In this document: positions 24,001 to 35,504 of the stretch, piece after piece
Numbering within the stretch: the first letter of the stretch is position 1
Layout of the letters: every line of letters begins with the position of its first letter
NCBI GenBank assembly: GCA_001579985.1
Contig: LRSR01006252.1
Coordinates: 23,649 to 87,648, forward strand
Length of the DNA stretch: 64,000 nt
Source: Hypsibius dujardini
Lineage: Eukaryota; Tardigrada; Eutardigrada; Parachela; Hypsibiidae
Direction of reading: 5' to 3'
The notes under the pieces: model-generated
Database searches by the model: none
Told to the model about the DNA's origin: nothing
The model's input: only the letters and a program-made list of their open reading frames with translations
Position numbers and translations under genes: made by a program

Positions 24001-25540
24001 TAAAGCGCACTCCCTCCACGGCCAGGGTCTCAAAGGGGGCACGAAATACGCAAGCCTTCAAGCCCTAACCATAGATGACTGAGAATAATTTTTCTCAAAA
24101 CGGTTTCGTAATCTTCAGATGCACCCGAGGATACCTTGCTAGATACACATAAATATCTAAAAGTGGAAAGTTCTGGATGGGACAGACTAGTTAGAAGTCA
24201 GAAGACGGACAGGAGACAACCGAACTCCATCCCATTCCAAAATTTAGTTTTTTATACAGCTTAAAGTGTATGTCTTTGACTGCATTTTCATTCCCGAAAC
24301 GCTGAAAAACTTCAGCTGCAAATTTGGGTACCTAGCAAAAAATGTAAAAAATTGAGTTTATCTGTCGAAATTTGTTAATCAGATTTGTAAAACGAATGAA
24401 AACAAGAAAGCAGGAAGTCTTATTGACGTCAAGTAGCTTTTTGGAGTTTCTGAAACTACCAAAACCTTGCCAGCTAAACACAAAGTTTAAAACAATTATC
24501 CTTCAATGTGAGGACCACAGGTTAATTTGAAAAGGGATTGGCGACTCACAATAAAATTTTGCAAAAAAGGGCGCCGGGTTTCCCTAACACATGTCAAACA
24601 GATATTGACATTTTCATGAAACCGACCGATTTTATTACAATTTTTATGTTAAAAATAGTTGACAATGCCAGGTATACAAACATGACAAAAAACTTACGAC
24701 TTGGACTTAGAAATGTTTCCAAATTTAAAAAAAATCGAAACTCCTTAAATTTTTTGTGGTTTCCTAAATTGTTTCTAATAATATTTTTGGGCAACCTTTG
24801 CAATTACAGAGAATAATCATCTCCAGCATCGGGCATTTAAGCAGGTTGCTGTGCAAGTTAGGATGCTCACCTTGCTATCCTAGGGCATGTTAACTTTTTG
24901 CCTTTTTTATTTTGAATGACGCCTTAAGATATATTTTTTCACGTTTTCTTGATTCGATGTTCATATGGGCGAAGTCCGGTGGTAGAAATTTGGAAAAAAA
25001 CGCAGATTTTATGCCTGTAAAATGTATGTCTGTTTTCATGAAAAAGGCAATACTGAATTGTACTGCCAAAAAGTCGATAAACAATGACATAGAATTTATG
25101 TCCTTTTTCATAGTTGAAAACATATTTTGGAAAGGGGCTAAACTCGGAAAAGTCGTTTAATCTGATTCCGTGAGGTCGCGTCACGAAACATTCAGGTTAA
25201 AAGATTGACAGGAAGCTTTAGGTTACCAGCTTCCAGAAACGTGACATATTGTTCGGGCGAGCACGTGACTTGAGCACTCTGGAAATTTTTGAAAAAAACC
25301 CTCCGGCTAAACCACTTCCTTTAATGGGCATCAGGACATTCAACGCGTTTTATTTGAGAGCGTAAAAGCTTATAGTGCGCTTGATATGGTTGTTTACCAT
25401 TTTCATCCTGGAGCTCGGTGCGTCTGGTCCATCTGATTTACACAATGCCGCACGCATTTGTCTTCCTGAATCGGATATGAAATGACGTAAAATGTGTACT
25501 GTCCCACACAGACACGTATACGGAAACGGTAATTGTGTGG
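21095..25540. other. Intergenic spacer between the two divergent receptor genes
   Basis: About 4.4 kb without a gene I can support. Frames of 60-95 codons occur on both strands (for example minus 22197-22460) but none has motif or splice support. There is an AT-rich ATATAT stretch near 21990-22025 and a G run at about 23177-23187. It should hold the 5' ends and promoters of both receptor genes, but I see no convincing core promoter. Confidence 0.35.
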
Positions 25541-25668
25541 GGGCATCACTTCCCGAGAAACGTGCCTTTAAATTTCATCACGGTAAAACTGCTCCTCTTC
25601 CTGAGGGCATCACTGACCGGGAAACGTGCCTTTTAATTTCATCACGGTAAAGCTGCTCCTCTTCCTGC
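25541..25668. repeat. 64-bp tandem duplication upstream of receptor 2
   Basis: Two copies of a 64-bp unit starting GGGCATCACT (25541 and 25605), nearly identical, both containing AATTTCATCACGGTAAA and GCTGCTCCTCTTCCTG. It ends about 140 bp before the receptor ATG, so it may lie in the promoter or 5' leader. Confidence 0.8.
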
Positions 25669-25809
25669 CGTGTTCTATTTTTATGATGACGCCTGGTTAT
25701 TAGGGACGCGCTTCACTGCCTATTTAAACTGCTTAAGCTTTACTGACGCGTCTATTGTAAATTCAACTGCATTGGTAAACGGAAAACTGAGACATTTTTT
25801 TTGGCAAAA

Positions 25810-28800
25810 ATGGAGATCAACCACGGCGAATATTCTCCGGATCTGTCTGAGCTTAATTGTTCAGACAATCCGACTGGCCAGACTTCCGTGGCTGTTTTGT
25901 TCAACCAGACGGACCCCGAATACTTCACATATCAACACAGCTATGTCGCAATCCTTCTCGTGGGAGCCTTCTTTGGTATTTCCTTGAACTCCATCTTATT
26001 AATTCATCTCACCTATGAATTGTTTAAAGAACCGCGCGCTCTGGGATTCATGGTAAGGGCCAGCCTGACCCGCCTGATTATCGGGGGACGAAGTTGTAAG
26101 GCCAACATGAGGTATTTATGATAAAATCGATGATGGAATGGAGTTGCAGTTGGTGGTCCATCCCCATACATTTTGAATGGGACATTTCACGCAAAATAAC
26201 CGAGATTTGGGTATTCTAATTTTGAATAGCTATCCAAAATAGTCCAAATTGAAAAAATTGGAAACACTTTGCCATTCAAAGTTGTGAAACATTTGCTCGT
26301 TGGGAAGAAGTCCGTGATGACGTCACGTGTGTTTTGCGAAGTTTCGGCAACGGCCAAAAGTTTGTGAACTAAATTCATAATAAAAACTATATCGACCAAA
26401 TATAAAATATAACTATCTTGCCAACCACAGACGGCGACCTGCAGAATATTTTCAACCAAAATAAAGCGACGAATTCGCCTTAACTCGACTCTGTCCAAAA
26501 TGACCTCAATGACCTCAATTTAGGCTTTTATGTAAAAAATTCTCAATCCATAGATGGTCCAGCTCTCGTTCGCCCATCTGATGGTATCGGTCTTTTGCTT
26601 GTTGGGCGATGGTATCTGGAACGCGACCGTCCAATGGTACGGTGGTGACGCACTCTGTCGTTCCATGAAATATCTACAGATGTTCAGGTTAGCCTTTTTG
26701 ATCGCCTCTTGGTTTTTGTCGCCGTTGCTCACCTACCGCTGGTGAAGTTTTGCAAAAAGTCACTGCAGAGAAATTATTCGATCGGAAATGTTTGTTTTCG
26801 ACGACCGAACACGTTGTTAGGAAGTATTAACGTTTTTTGTACCGTTCTGTGTACCGTTTTCCCTTACAGTTTGTATTCGACTACGTTGCTGTTAACCGGG
26901 ATGAGCATCGAAGCATGCATCACGGTGTCTTTTCCCCTCACAAAGTCCTCCCGACCCAGCACTCTACATCGTGCCCGAATAAGTAGCGCTGTCTACTGGA
27001 GTCTTGCAGCTTTGAGCAGCATTCCCCAAGTTTGTTTATGAAGTACCGTATGCTCGCGATCTCAAGGGACACTTTTCTGCCCTATCCGTAAATTTGAAAC
27101 AAAACGGACCTTGCCTCTTCAATGCCGTTCATCAAATTAGCACTGTAAGATAAAATATACGGAAAAGCAAGACTGTACAATCAATCAATCGAGCATAGCA
27201 AGTAAGTTTTACGAAATTAGCCAATCAGAGAACAGTGAATCAGATTGAATGTTCAATCGAGGGCAGGGCCATACCGAGGGAGGCGGGGCTTTTTTGTCCC
27301 TTAAGATCACGAGCATTCGGTATATTAATATACAGCAAGTAACGCTGGGAATAATTGCCTCTAACGTTTCTTATGCAAACATACATACTGTACGGTAATG
27401 TTTGCTAACTAAATTTATTTTTCTGTTTTTTGTGGTACGCTAATAGCGTCACGAAATATCAGTTTGATGTTGCTGTGTTTAAGTAATATCGACAATCCAG
27501 CAATAGCTTGGGAGGACAAGAGCAACCGTTTGAATTAACTTAAAATTGACTCACGAAACATATCGCCTGTAGCGGTTTGGCTGCAACCGGTTTGGATGAA
27601 TAGTGTAATGTAAAGTGGATGTTGAAAAAAGGCTAACACGCACCGGAAGGGCGTGACCGAGTACTACTGAGAAGCAATTTGCGTAGTATGTCGACGTACC
27701 ATAATTTATCGAAGGCCGTTGTATCATAATACTGGGGAGCCGGTCCACAAAAGAAAGTGACAGCGTTACAGGATGTCCTAATTGTTAACACACCAAGCCG
27801 GTGTTTTGGTTTTAAATTAGCCAGTTGACGTAAATGAACATCGCTGTTATATGACGGAGAAAAAACCCGCTGGTTGAACGATCGACCGATATTCCGTGCG
27901 CTTAAATCAGTTTTACGAATTCACCATCGATCGAAAAGAAATGCTTTCAAACATCCCTAATTTGGAGCGAGCTTTGGATTTGAATTTCACGACGGCACCG
28001 CTTGACGTTTTCTTAATATTTGCATATTTATAATGATTTCTATAACTTGTTTTCTGTTTTTGTATGAAAATTTTTTTGGGGAAGACTTCAGATTTTGCTT
28101 CCCATGATCTTTGCTGCAAGAACTCTCATTGCACAAAATTTTTTAGAGAGAATGTTTCTGAAACTAACAAATCTGAAATCGGCATGGAGTCGATTCGCGT
28201 CTTCTGAAAGAAATCTTTAGTTATTGGGCGGAACTCGGAACCTTTCCAAGTCACACTCGAAGATTTCGAATTGACTCGTACCTCCACCATCTTGATTCAT
28301 AATTAGGGAGAAGGGCAATAGAAACAATGTAGTTACACTTTTTTTTGGTTTTGATGTTTCCTTTTTGAAATGTGTTTGGTAAACAAGAGGAAAGGTCGGT
28401 TAGAGCATTCAAATGAAAAAAAATTTGGGAAATCGACGTCTTAAGGTTTCACGACTTCCCTTTTTGGTATTTATCTACGAATCGTCCGATTTCCATGACT
28501 TTTTTGACAAAAATACGTACATCTTGCCCCCTTGTCTAAAACCTGAACTCATAGCTTGAAAGTACATTCAGCACCCGAAAATGGTGGCAGTACGTAAAAA
28601 GCCGTAGTTCGCATCCAATCATTCTAACATTTTTTCTCACCTTCCAGCATACGACAAGAGCAAATTTTTTCTACTAAAAATGGTGAGAGGCAACTTATTT
28701 TTTCTTGCATTGTCTCGAATTTCAATCTTGAATCGATCGGCAAGAGCGAAACCTTGGCTGGGTGTCAGGGGGCTTTAAGGGCCACTCTAACCGGATTTAG

Positions 28801-31800
28801 ACGCACGTTGGTGGTTTTCAGCGACTGGACCACTTCGGCATGTTTTGCGGTTTTCTGTACATCCGGATGTCGGAATTTCATTCCTGACCCGTCAATGCAT
28901 AGCTAGCCGAGTTTGATAAAATGAAAGCATCCACAACAATAATCTCATTTTTTCGGTGTTAGTTTTCTGATTGACGTTCAGTGCGTCGCAAATGCTAATA
29001 GGGCGGGTTTTTTTTAATTCCGTCATATGATACCCAGCTCACAATGTCTTCTTTATTTGACTGATTGTTTGCGTTAAGATGACAATTGACAGTCTCTTTT
29101 GGTGCGGGAATTTTTAGCTCTATTTAATATCAGAACACCTACGTTTCCAGTGCATTATATTAACTTATTTCAGGCCGTCATATTCCACGTCAAAAAGGCC
29201 CCTGTATGCGAGGTATGTTACATATTAGGTTTCTGCTCCTAGTAGCGGCATTACATTAACTTACAATGACTGCGATATTTTCAGGAATTTTATCAGTGCG
29301 TCACCCATGGATCATATATCAGGTTTGAGTTTGCCACCCGATAATCATTGTGTCTTTTTCGAAACTCAAAATCTTTTTCCAACAGTCACACCCAGGAAAT
29401 TACCTACACGATGGCCACTCTTTGGTAACCAGCAAATTTAAGTTTTTTTCTTCTTCTCAGAACAATAATCACGCACATAACCATCAACAATCCACGATAC
29501 CATGAGTGTTGTTGAATCAGTAGCTGAGTAGGTTAATGTACTCTAACGTTTTTAGGAAAACTCTTGAGATAATGTTAAGCGATCAATTTTTCTAATATAG
29601 TAATACATAATACATTTCTAAAATAATATTACAACTATAATACATTTCTAAAATAATAGTACTACTAAATAATTGTTATTAATAATGATTATAATTCCGG
29701 GAAAGAACAGTAGAAACCGTGCGGTTACCCTTTCCGAAATTTTATTTTTCAATATATTCTCATGGAAATTCGGTTTTAATGATTTAATGTTAATCGAATT
29801 GCAAAAACCCAGTTACAGCTGAATGAATCAAGTAAGCTGAGGAAAGTTAATCAGTAAACGGCTCAAAGTTTTCGGGAAGGTAAATGAGGGTCCGCGCGGA
29901 ATCGATTTCCAAAAAAAAATGTCAAGCCTTCGGATTTTTTTTCCGTTTAACGATACGAAGGCATTTTCTATTATTTAAAAATTGTTGACCTATTTTTACA
30001 CTGCTGGATCGGTTGGTCGGCCACATTCGTTTTTTAAAAGCTAAAAGACTGGTGACCACACGGCTTCAGTTATTTTTCCAATATCCACTGCAAGATATTC
30101 CGTAAAAATAGCATTAAGTTTATAAAAGTGGTCTAAGCTGGGAAAGAATCCCGTCATCAACATCAACATCAGTTTGTTCTTCTCTTTGATAGAAAGTAAA
30201 CCTTATTGACATGATATATTCTGTATTTTTCATGAGTGTATTCCAGTCTCATGTGCATACTCCCTCTACTGCTGGACATCGTGTGCTACGTCATCATTTT
30301 TATCAAGGTCCAAATATGATAATGCCTTGCAACCGTTTATTCTGACACGTTTCATGATCAGGCTCGTTCATTGATTTATTGTTTCCAGATCACGGACGAA
30401 TCGAAAATCGCATCGGGTGAGATTCTCAAAGAAATGCACCAAACAATAATTTTGAAGGGCATGCAAATGTCTCACTTTCAAATTCATTTATGTTTATAAA
30501 TGTAAGATTTATTTGATAGCTATAGCTATGCCCATAACAGCTTAGGACAAGATACCAATGAATAGTCAAGACTTACAAGGGGTCTGTTGTGGATTTTAAA
30601 ATCTGGTAGATCTGAAACTTTAATGCGAATAATATATAAGATACGATAGTATTAGAACAAATTATCGCGCCAGTGTGAGCCTTAGTCTGAACGCTAGAAT
30701 GGTTATAACGCGTGCTGATAAATCTTCCAGGGTATTCTTCCCGCCGTCCGAGTAATTCCCCACACGACGCATTACTAAATGTTCCACGTCGGCTCACTCA
30801 TGGAACCTTGGCATTCAAACACGCGCGACGAGTCTCCCTCTGGATGACATTTATCACCGCTCTGAACTTTATTATTTCTTGGGGTAGGTGAAATATAAAA
30901 ATCCATCTCTCACAAACCGGTGTCTGATTTTAAATGTTTAATCCTAGTACCGTACTATGTCGCCATGTTTGCTCATCTTTTCCACTGGACCCTCTCGCAT
31001 AACACGCTCAGCTCCATTTTCTGCTTTGGTAAGATTGGTCGTTTTCCTGAAACGATTTGACATTTTTTGTAACAGACACAGCAGGACCTTTACATGGGGC
31101 AATGCACAAGAAACCAATCGGTCACACTTTTAAAAAAAAAAAGCTCATCCTATTTTCTGGCAGAAGATTGTTTCGGCAACATTTCGATTTGTCGGACACA
31201 CAAATTTGTCCAATGGTTATCAAGTAACACACTGGTAACGGAGTATTGCTGGAAAAACACTGCCGTGAGAAAAACTGTTTTTTAAAGATTCCAGACTTCA
31301 AAATACAGAAGTTTTTCAGTGGTCACCCGAAAATGATATTTTTTGAAAAATGGTATGGGATTCTGAACACCTAAAAACATCAGCTTCGACTCCATCTACA
31401 GGATAGAAACTTACTTCTGGCATAACAACATGTTCCAGATTAAGAATCCTTCTGCATTTCAGATGCTCTTGATAGCACCTCATCTGGAACGATCTGTTAT
31501 CTTTTCGTTTTGATAAAAATAACATTCGAAAAACAATTTAATTAAGCGTTTTTTTTAAAGCTACATATTTAGTGGTTGTTCAAGCTATCTCCTCCAATTT
31601 TCCTGCCCGAAAGATTAACAGAAAAACTAAGTTAAATTTGAGTCCCATTTTTTAACAATAACATGCTATCAACAATAGTTCTAATTCACTCAAAAAATGT
31701 CCAAGCAATTTGACGAGTATGACCGCTTTCAGATAAAGTTTACATATCAAGCTGGAAAGTGTGCTTTGATACGTCATTGATCACTGCTTGGGATCAGCCT

Positions 31801-32853
31801 CGAAAGTATCGTGCCATTGTGACGAAATTCTGAGTATCCTGTTAGAGAGATTTTGTGACCCCGATTGAGCCCCAAGAATTTATAAAAACAGGGGGATCTA
31901 CGAAATTGTCTCGTTGGATATTGTCACAAATGAAATATACAAGATTGAAGTAAAAGGTCTTGATTTTCATCGCGGTAAGAAACTGAGTAAAACACGCTGC
32001 TGGGACAGTTCCAGAAATGATGAGGAAGGGTCTGGACCTTTTGCATATTTTAATATATTCCGACATGATAAAACAAATCTGCTGTTGCAGTTCGAAAGAC
32101 AGCTCAGTTTACTTGAGTTTGTCGTATTACAAACTCTTTCTGTATTGAGACCAGCGGTGGTGGGGCTAGAACAAGTCTGTGCCAAAAGTAAGTTTCTACC
32201 CGAAAGTCAATTAGGTTTCCAGAACCTGCACTGCAATCGCCACCATATAAGCGACAAGAAAAAACAACCGGTAGAACCTAACTTAAACGGCTCACTAATG
32301 TTCCCGAAATAATATCTCAGAATCAGCCTGCATGTTTCCTTATGTTTTCAGTCACTAAATTGTCTTAAAAAACCAAATATATTTGGTGGTTTTAGCCGAA
32401 ATCGTCGTTTTTGTCAGCAACAAAACAACAACGTATCTTCCAGGCCCATTCGATCGGCTGGACTTGTTCTGGCCTTTTTTTACGTTTAACGATAGACCAT
32501 GGTTTTTTCATGAGCTGGGTATGCAGTTCTACCATTTTGCCACCCGGCGGCAATCATATTCAATTTTTAAAAGTGGAAATACTTGTGATCGGTTGGTTTC
32601 TGCAACCTTCACCTCATATGAAGAAACATTCGTTTTCTCTCTAGGAATGAGCTCTTCGATCACGAATCCAGTGATATTCGGGTGTTTCTTGCTTTGGGGA
32701 GATCATCATACCGTGACGCAGCATACGCCCAGTCGACCCACTTTGAGAACGGGCCTGTTGGTCAACTCCCGGTATGCTTCTCCCGCCGGCCATCGAAGTC
32801 CTGAATCGTCCGTTGAACTACGTTCAATGGAACAATTGCCTCGCTCTGAGTAG
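25810..32853 (+). CDS. GnRH-type receptor paralogue with altered activation motifs (receptor 2)
   Basis: Eleven exons assembled by phase: 25810-26052, 26554-26687, 26870-27029, 29174-29212, 29285-29322, 29386-29424, 30247-30307, 30389-30416, 30731-30883, 30948-31028 and 32645-32853; 394 residues. It aligns with receptor 1 along its length: TVQWYGGDALCR, SLYSTTLLLTGMSIEAC, SSIPQAVIFHVKKAP, QCVTHGSY, QEITYTMATL, SWVPYYVAMF and GMSSSITNPVIFGCF. Introns fall at the same places as in receptor 1 after the IPQ/APQ codon, at the SW-x-P site and before GMS; the TM5 region is split by extra introns. Unlike receptor 1, the TM2 Asp is His (LSFAHLM), DRC is EAC so the TM3 Arg is lost, CW is SW, and NP-x-x-Y is NPVIF. 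The reading frame is intact, so it is not an obvious pseudogene. Donors after 30307 (GTCCAA) and 27029 (GTTTGT) are weak. Possibly a non-coupling or decoy receptor (inference). Confidence 0.78.
27044..27322. mobile_element. Non-autonomous TA-target transposon related to the pogo-like copy at 42.2 kb
   Basis: Terminal inverted repeats of about 27 bp (TACCGTATGCTCGCGATCTC left; reverse complement of right TACCGAATGCTCGTGATCTT) match at 24 of 27 positions. The first 150 bp are clearly homologous to 42160-42310, sharing CTCAAGGGACACTTTT and ATATACGGAAAAGCA. Inserted in intron 3 of receptor 2. No coding capacity. Confidence 0.75.
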
Positions 32854-35163
32854 TGATACTCAATGTATTTTCTCGTTTTTTAACAATATCGCCGTGGACC
32901 GGCATTCTGGTATTCTGGTGGATTTGGTATTCACCAAATATCGATACATGTGTGTTTTGCGCGAAGGGAACCGACACCAATTACAGGAAGTGCTACTGAC
33001 ATAATTGGTGCTCTTCCCATTCTGCAGTCTTGCAGCTGCTCTCTCATCCTCGAAGGGTGTTTCACATACTCCTAATTTTTTTGAAAACGCAAGGAAATTG
33101 TTGACGGATTAGTGACACGAGAAATGATATGGGAAAGTCAGGAAAGAGGGGTTCTGATACGCTTGGCTAGAGAGTATGATATGCATGTTCCTACTTCACC
33201 TCCTGCTTTCAGACATTAAAGGAATTCCGATATTGACCAATCCGTGAAAAATTTCCGGCTTCATTTAGGTCAAAAATTTCTAAAAGTCACCCTTCACAGC
33301 AGGCTTATTTTAGTTTGTATTTAGTTAATATTTACGTCAATCACGAATTCTGTCATCAAATGTTTACCATTAAGGAAAATGAGAAAATCAATTCTGACTT
33401 CACCAAGAACTCCTTCAACCCACTCCAAGACTGCAAGCCGGATGTTTCTGAGATTTTCCAGTTCGATTGAATAGTTTGGACTTTCTGAGTAGCTTTCAAC
33501 TAGCATATCATCCGAATTCAGCGTTTTAGTGTCACTTGTATCGTTTAAGATATGATGGGATCTAAGCTCGAAACCCATTTCCGTCACATCCCAGAATTGA
33601 AGTTCACATTCATTTGCTGCTGAATTTATAAACAAATATCATCCAGATTCTGGATTCATATTTGCAAGGGTATATTTTTAGAAAAGCATAGATGACTATG
33701 TTTAAAACAGAAGAGTTCGTAACGCTAATTTATAGCATTTTTTACGAGTTATCGGATGGAAAGAAGTATTTTTTTGATCAATCTTTAAAGAAGTGAAGTC
33801 GGCTCGCTCCGGTACCTTAAAAAAATGTGTTCGAAAAAAACCTGCTTCACGTTTTGGCTTCCTTTTCCAGATGCATAAGCAACCGACCTTCAGTGAAGAA
33901 ATTCAAAGTGTATATATGAGCACACCGACTAAATCTGGAATGCAGTTTGCACTTGATTTTGGAGAGCCAAACCTCGAAGGTGCTAGGGTGCGGAGCCATA
34001 ATATTAAGGCCGCAAACGAATAGGATTGAAACACATGCTTGTTGATCTCACAAAGTGTTCGTTCCATTATCATTTCACGAACTTTCACGTATCTATTTTC
34101 GCATCGATTCGCAACAAATGATTTATTTTGAGTTTTCCAAAGAATGGCAATTTGGGAGAGGTCGTGCGTTTTGAAGATGCATGTGCATGCGATTGCTAGT
34201 TCTTGGCAACGATAAAAAAGTTGTTAAATAAATTCAGGATATTCAATAAATTGAAAAATGTCCTGTGGCCCCGAGACTTCTAGAATTTAGGCGAAAAAAC
34301 CAGAAAAGAAAAACTTTCTTCGCATATCAAAACGTCACTAGTGTCACTAGTTATTTGTGGTGTTCAAAATACAAGTAAAAATAACAGAACATTCTTTCTC
34401 TGCTTGTGTGAACCGCCACGAGGTCTCGCTCAGTTTGTTTTCAAACATAATTGCCTGCCACAAGATACGTGTAAAGGCGCGCTGACAACCCATGACTGCA
34501 TGTGCGAACCACATTCAGTGTTCACCCCGTCAAGAATAACTCATTGTTCTGCCAATTCTTGTATGATTATTTCCGTTTCCCGATAAACCACTCGCAAACA
34601 GGAAGCCAGATTTGAAATTATACCAGCCCACCGCAAAGCACGAGACAACTGCGAGGGAAGATAGCTGCTAACCAAATTGGATGTACCTCCTTTATAACAA
34701 GGGTATCTTTTTCATACGCTTCCGAACTCAATTTTTTTGTTCACGCTGTATACAATATGCTCGATGGGATGTGAATAATTGAGAGAGATGTGCGCGCGAT
34801 TATTCTGGAACGCCGTTAGAGTGTGATACGACTGCGGTTGTTCGCGAAAAATGACCCTTTAACAGATGCCATAGGTATCCTTGGCACGTTTGCAATTTCT
34901 GCGTCTTAGGGCCACCCAAATTGTTCCAGTTTCACTAATGCAGGCATTTACGGACTGTGCTTGCACTCACTAAGACACGTGACATTTCGAGTACGCAAAA
35001 GTTCCAGTTTGTACTTCCGTAGCGTCTCATGGTCAGGGATTGTCCGATATTAACGAAACCGGTTGGGGGGCGTGATTATATGTTTTACTTCGTACTGAGA
35101 ATTTCAGCATGCTTTCAACCATGATTCGATGTGTACTGCCAACAATCATGCGTCCATCATTTC
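32854..35163. other. Intergenic with one or two doubtful exons
   Basis: A minus-strand frame at 33321-33635 (104 codons, no Cys-rich or membrane signature, normal composition, preceded by a possible acceptor ttcag near 33625) and a plus-strand frame bounded by cttttccag and a GTGCTA donor (33871-33980) could be exons. I recognise neither, and no neighbouring exons join them. Nothing else supported. Confidence 0.25.
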
Positions 35164-35504
35164 TTGCCTTATTGATCTCAATATTGACAGCGGTGTTCTA
35201 GATCTCATTTCAGGTTATCTGACAGAACGGACACATGGTACTGCGGTGAATGGTGCCGAATCCTAACCTTGGTCTTCTACTGTACGTTTCTCTAGTCAAC
35301 GATATGGGCCAATGTCTTCCTCCCAGTACCAAACTGAAACTGTTTGCTGATGACTCTGCCATCGTCCTGGTTATCTTTTTTTACAGCACCCTATCACGTG
35401 GCTATGATATATTTCATTTCGTTTCGCTGGCTGGCCTGGCCTTAACCTCAATAAATCATTGGTCCACACTATCGAAAACGTCTTCATGTTTGGTAAGAAC
35501 ATAA
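35164..35504 (+). pseudogene. Reverse transcriptase relic of a non-LTR retrotransposon
   Basis: Two frames carry adjacent parts of a LINE reverse transcriptase. The first reads LDLISGYLTERTHGTAVNGA (the S-Y-L-x-x-R...VNG block). After a frame change and a small deletion, LGLLLYVSLVNDM and KLKLFADDSAI follow, with the catalytic F-A-D-D box. The missing V-P-Q-G block and the frame break show it is dead. Jockey/CR1-type LINEs share this arrangement; the exact clade cannot be told. Confidence 0.65.

Noticed and set aside
31914-32312. 132-codon plus-strand frame inside the last intron of receptor 2
   Set aside because: The receptor phase requires splicing from 31028 to 32645. The frame has no recognisable feature.
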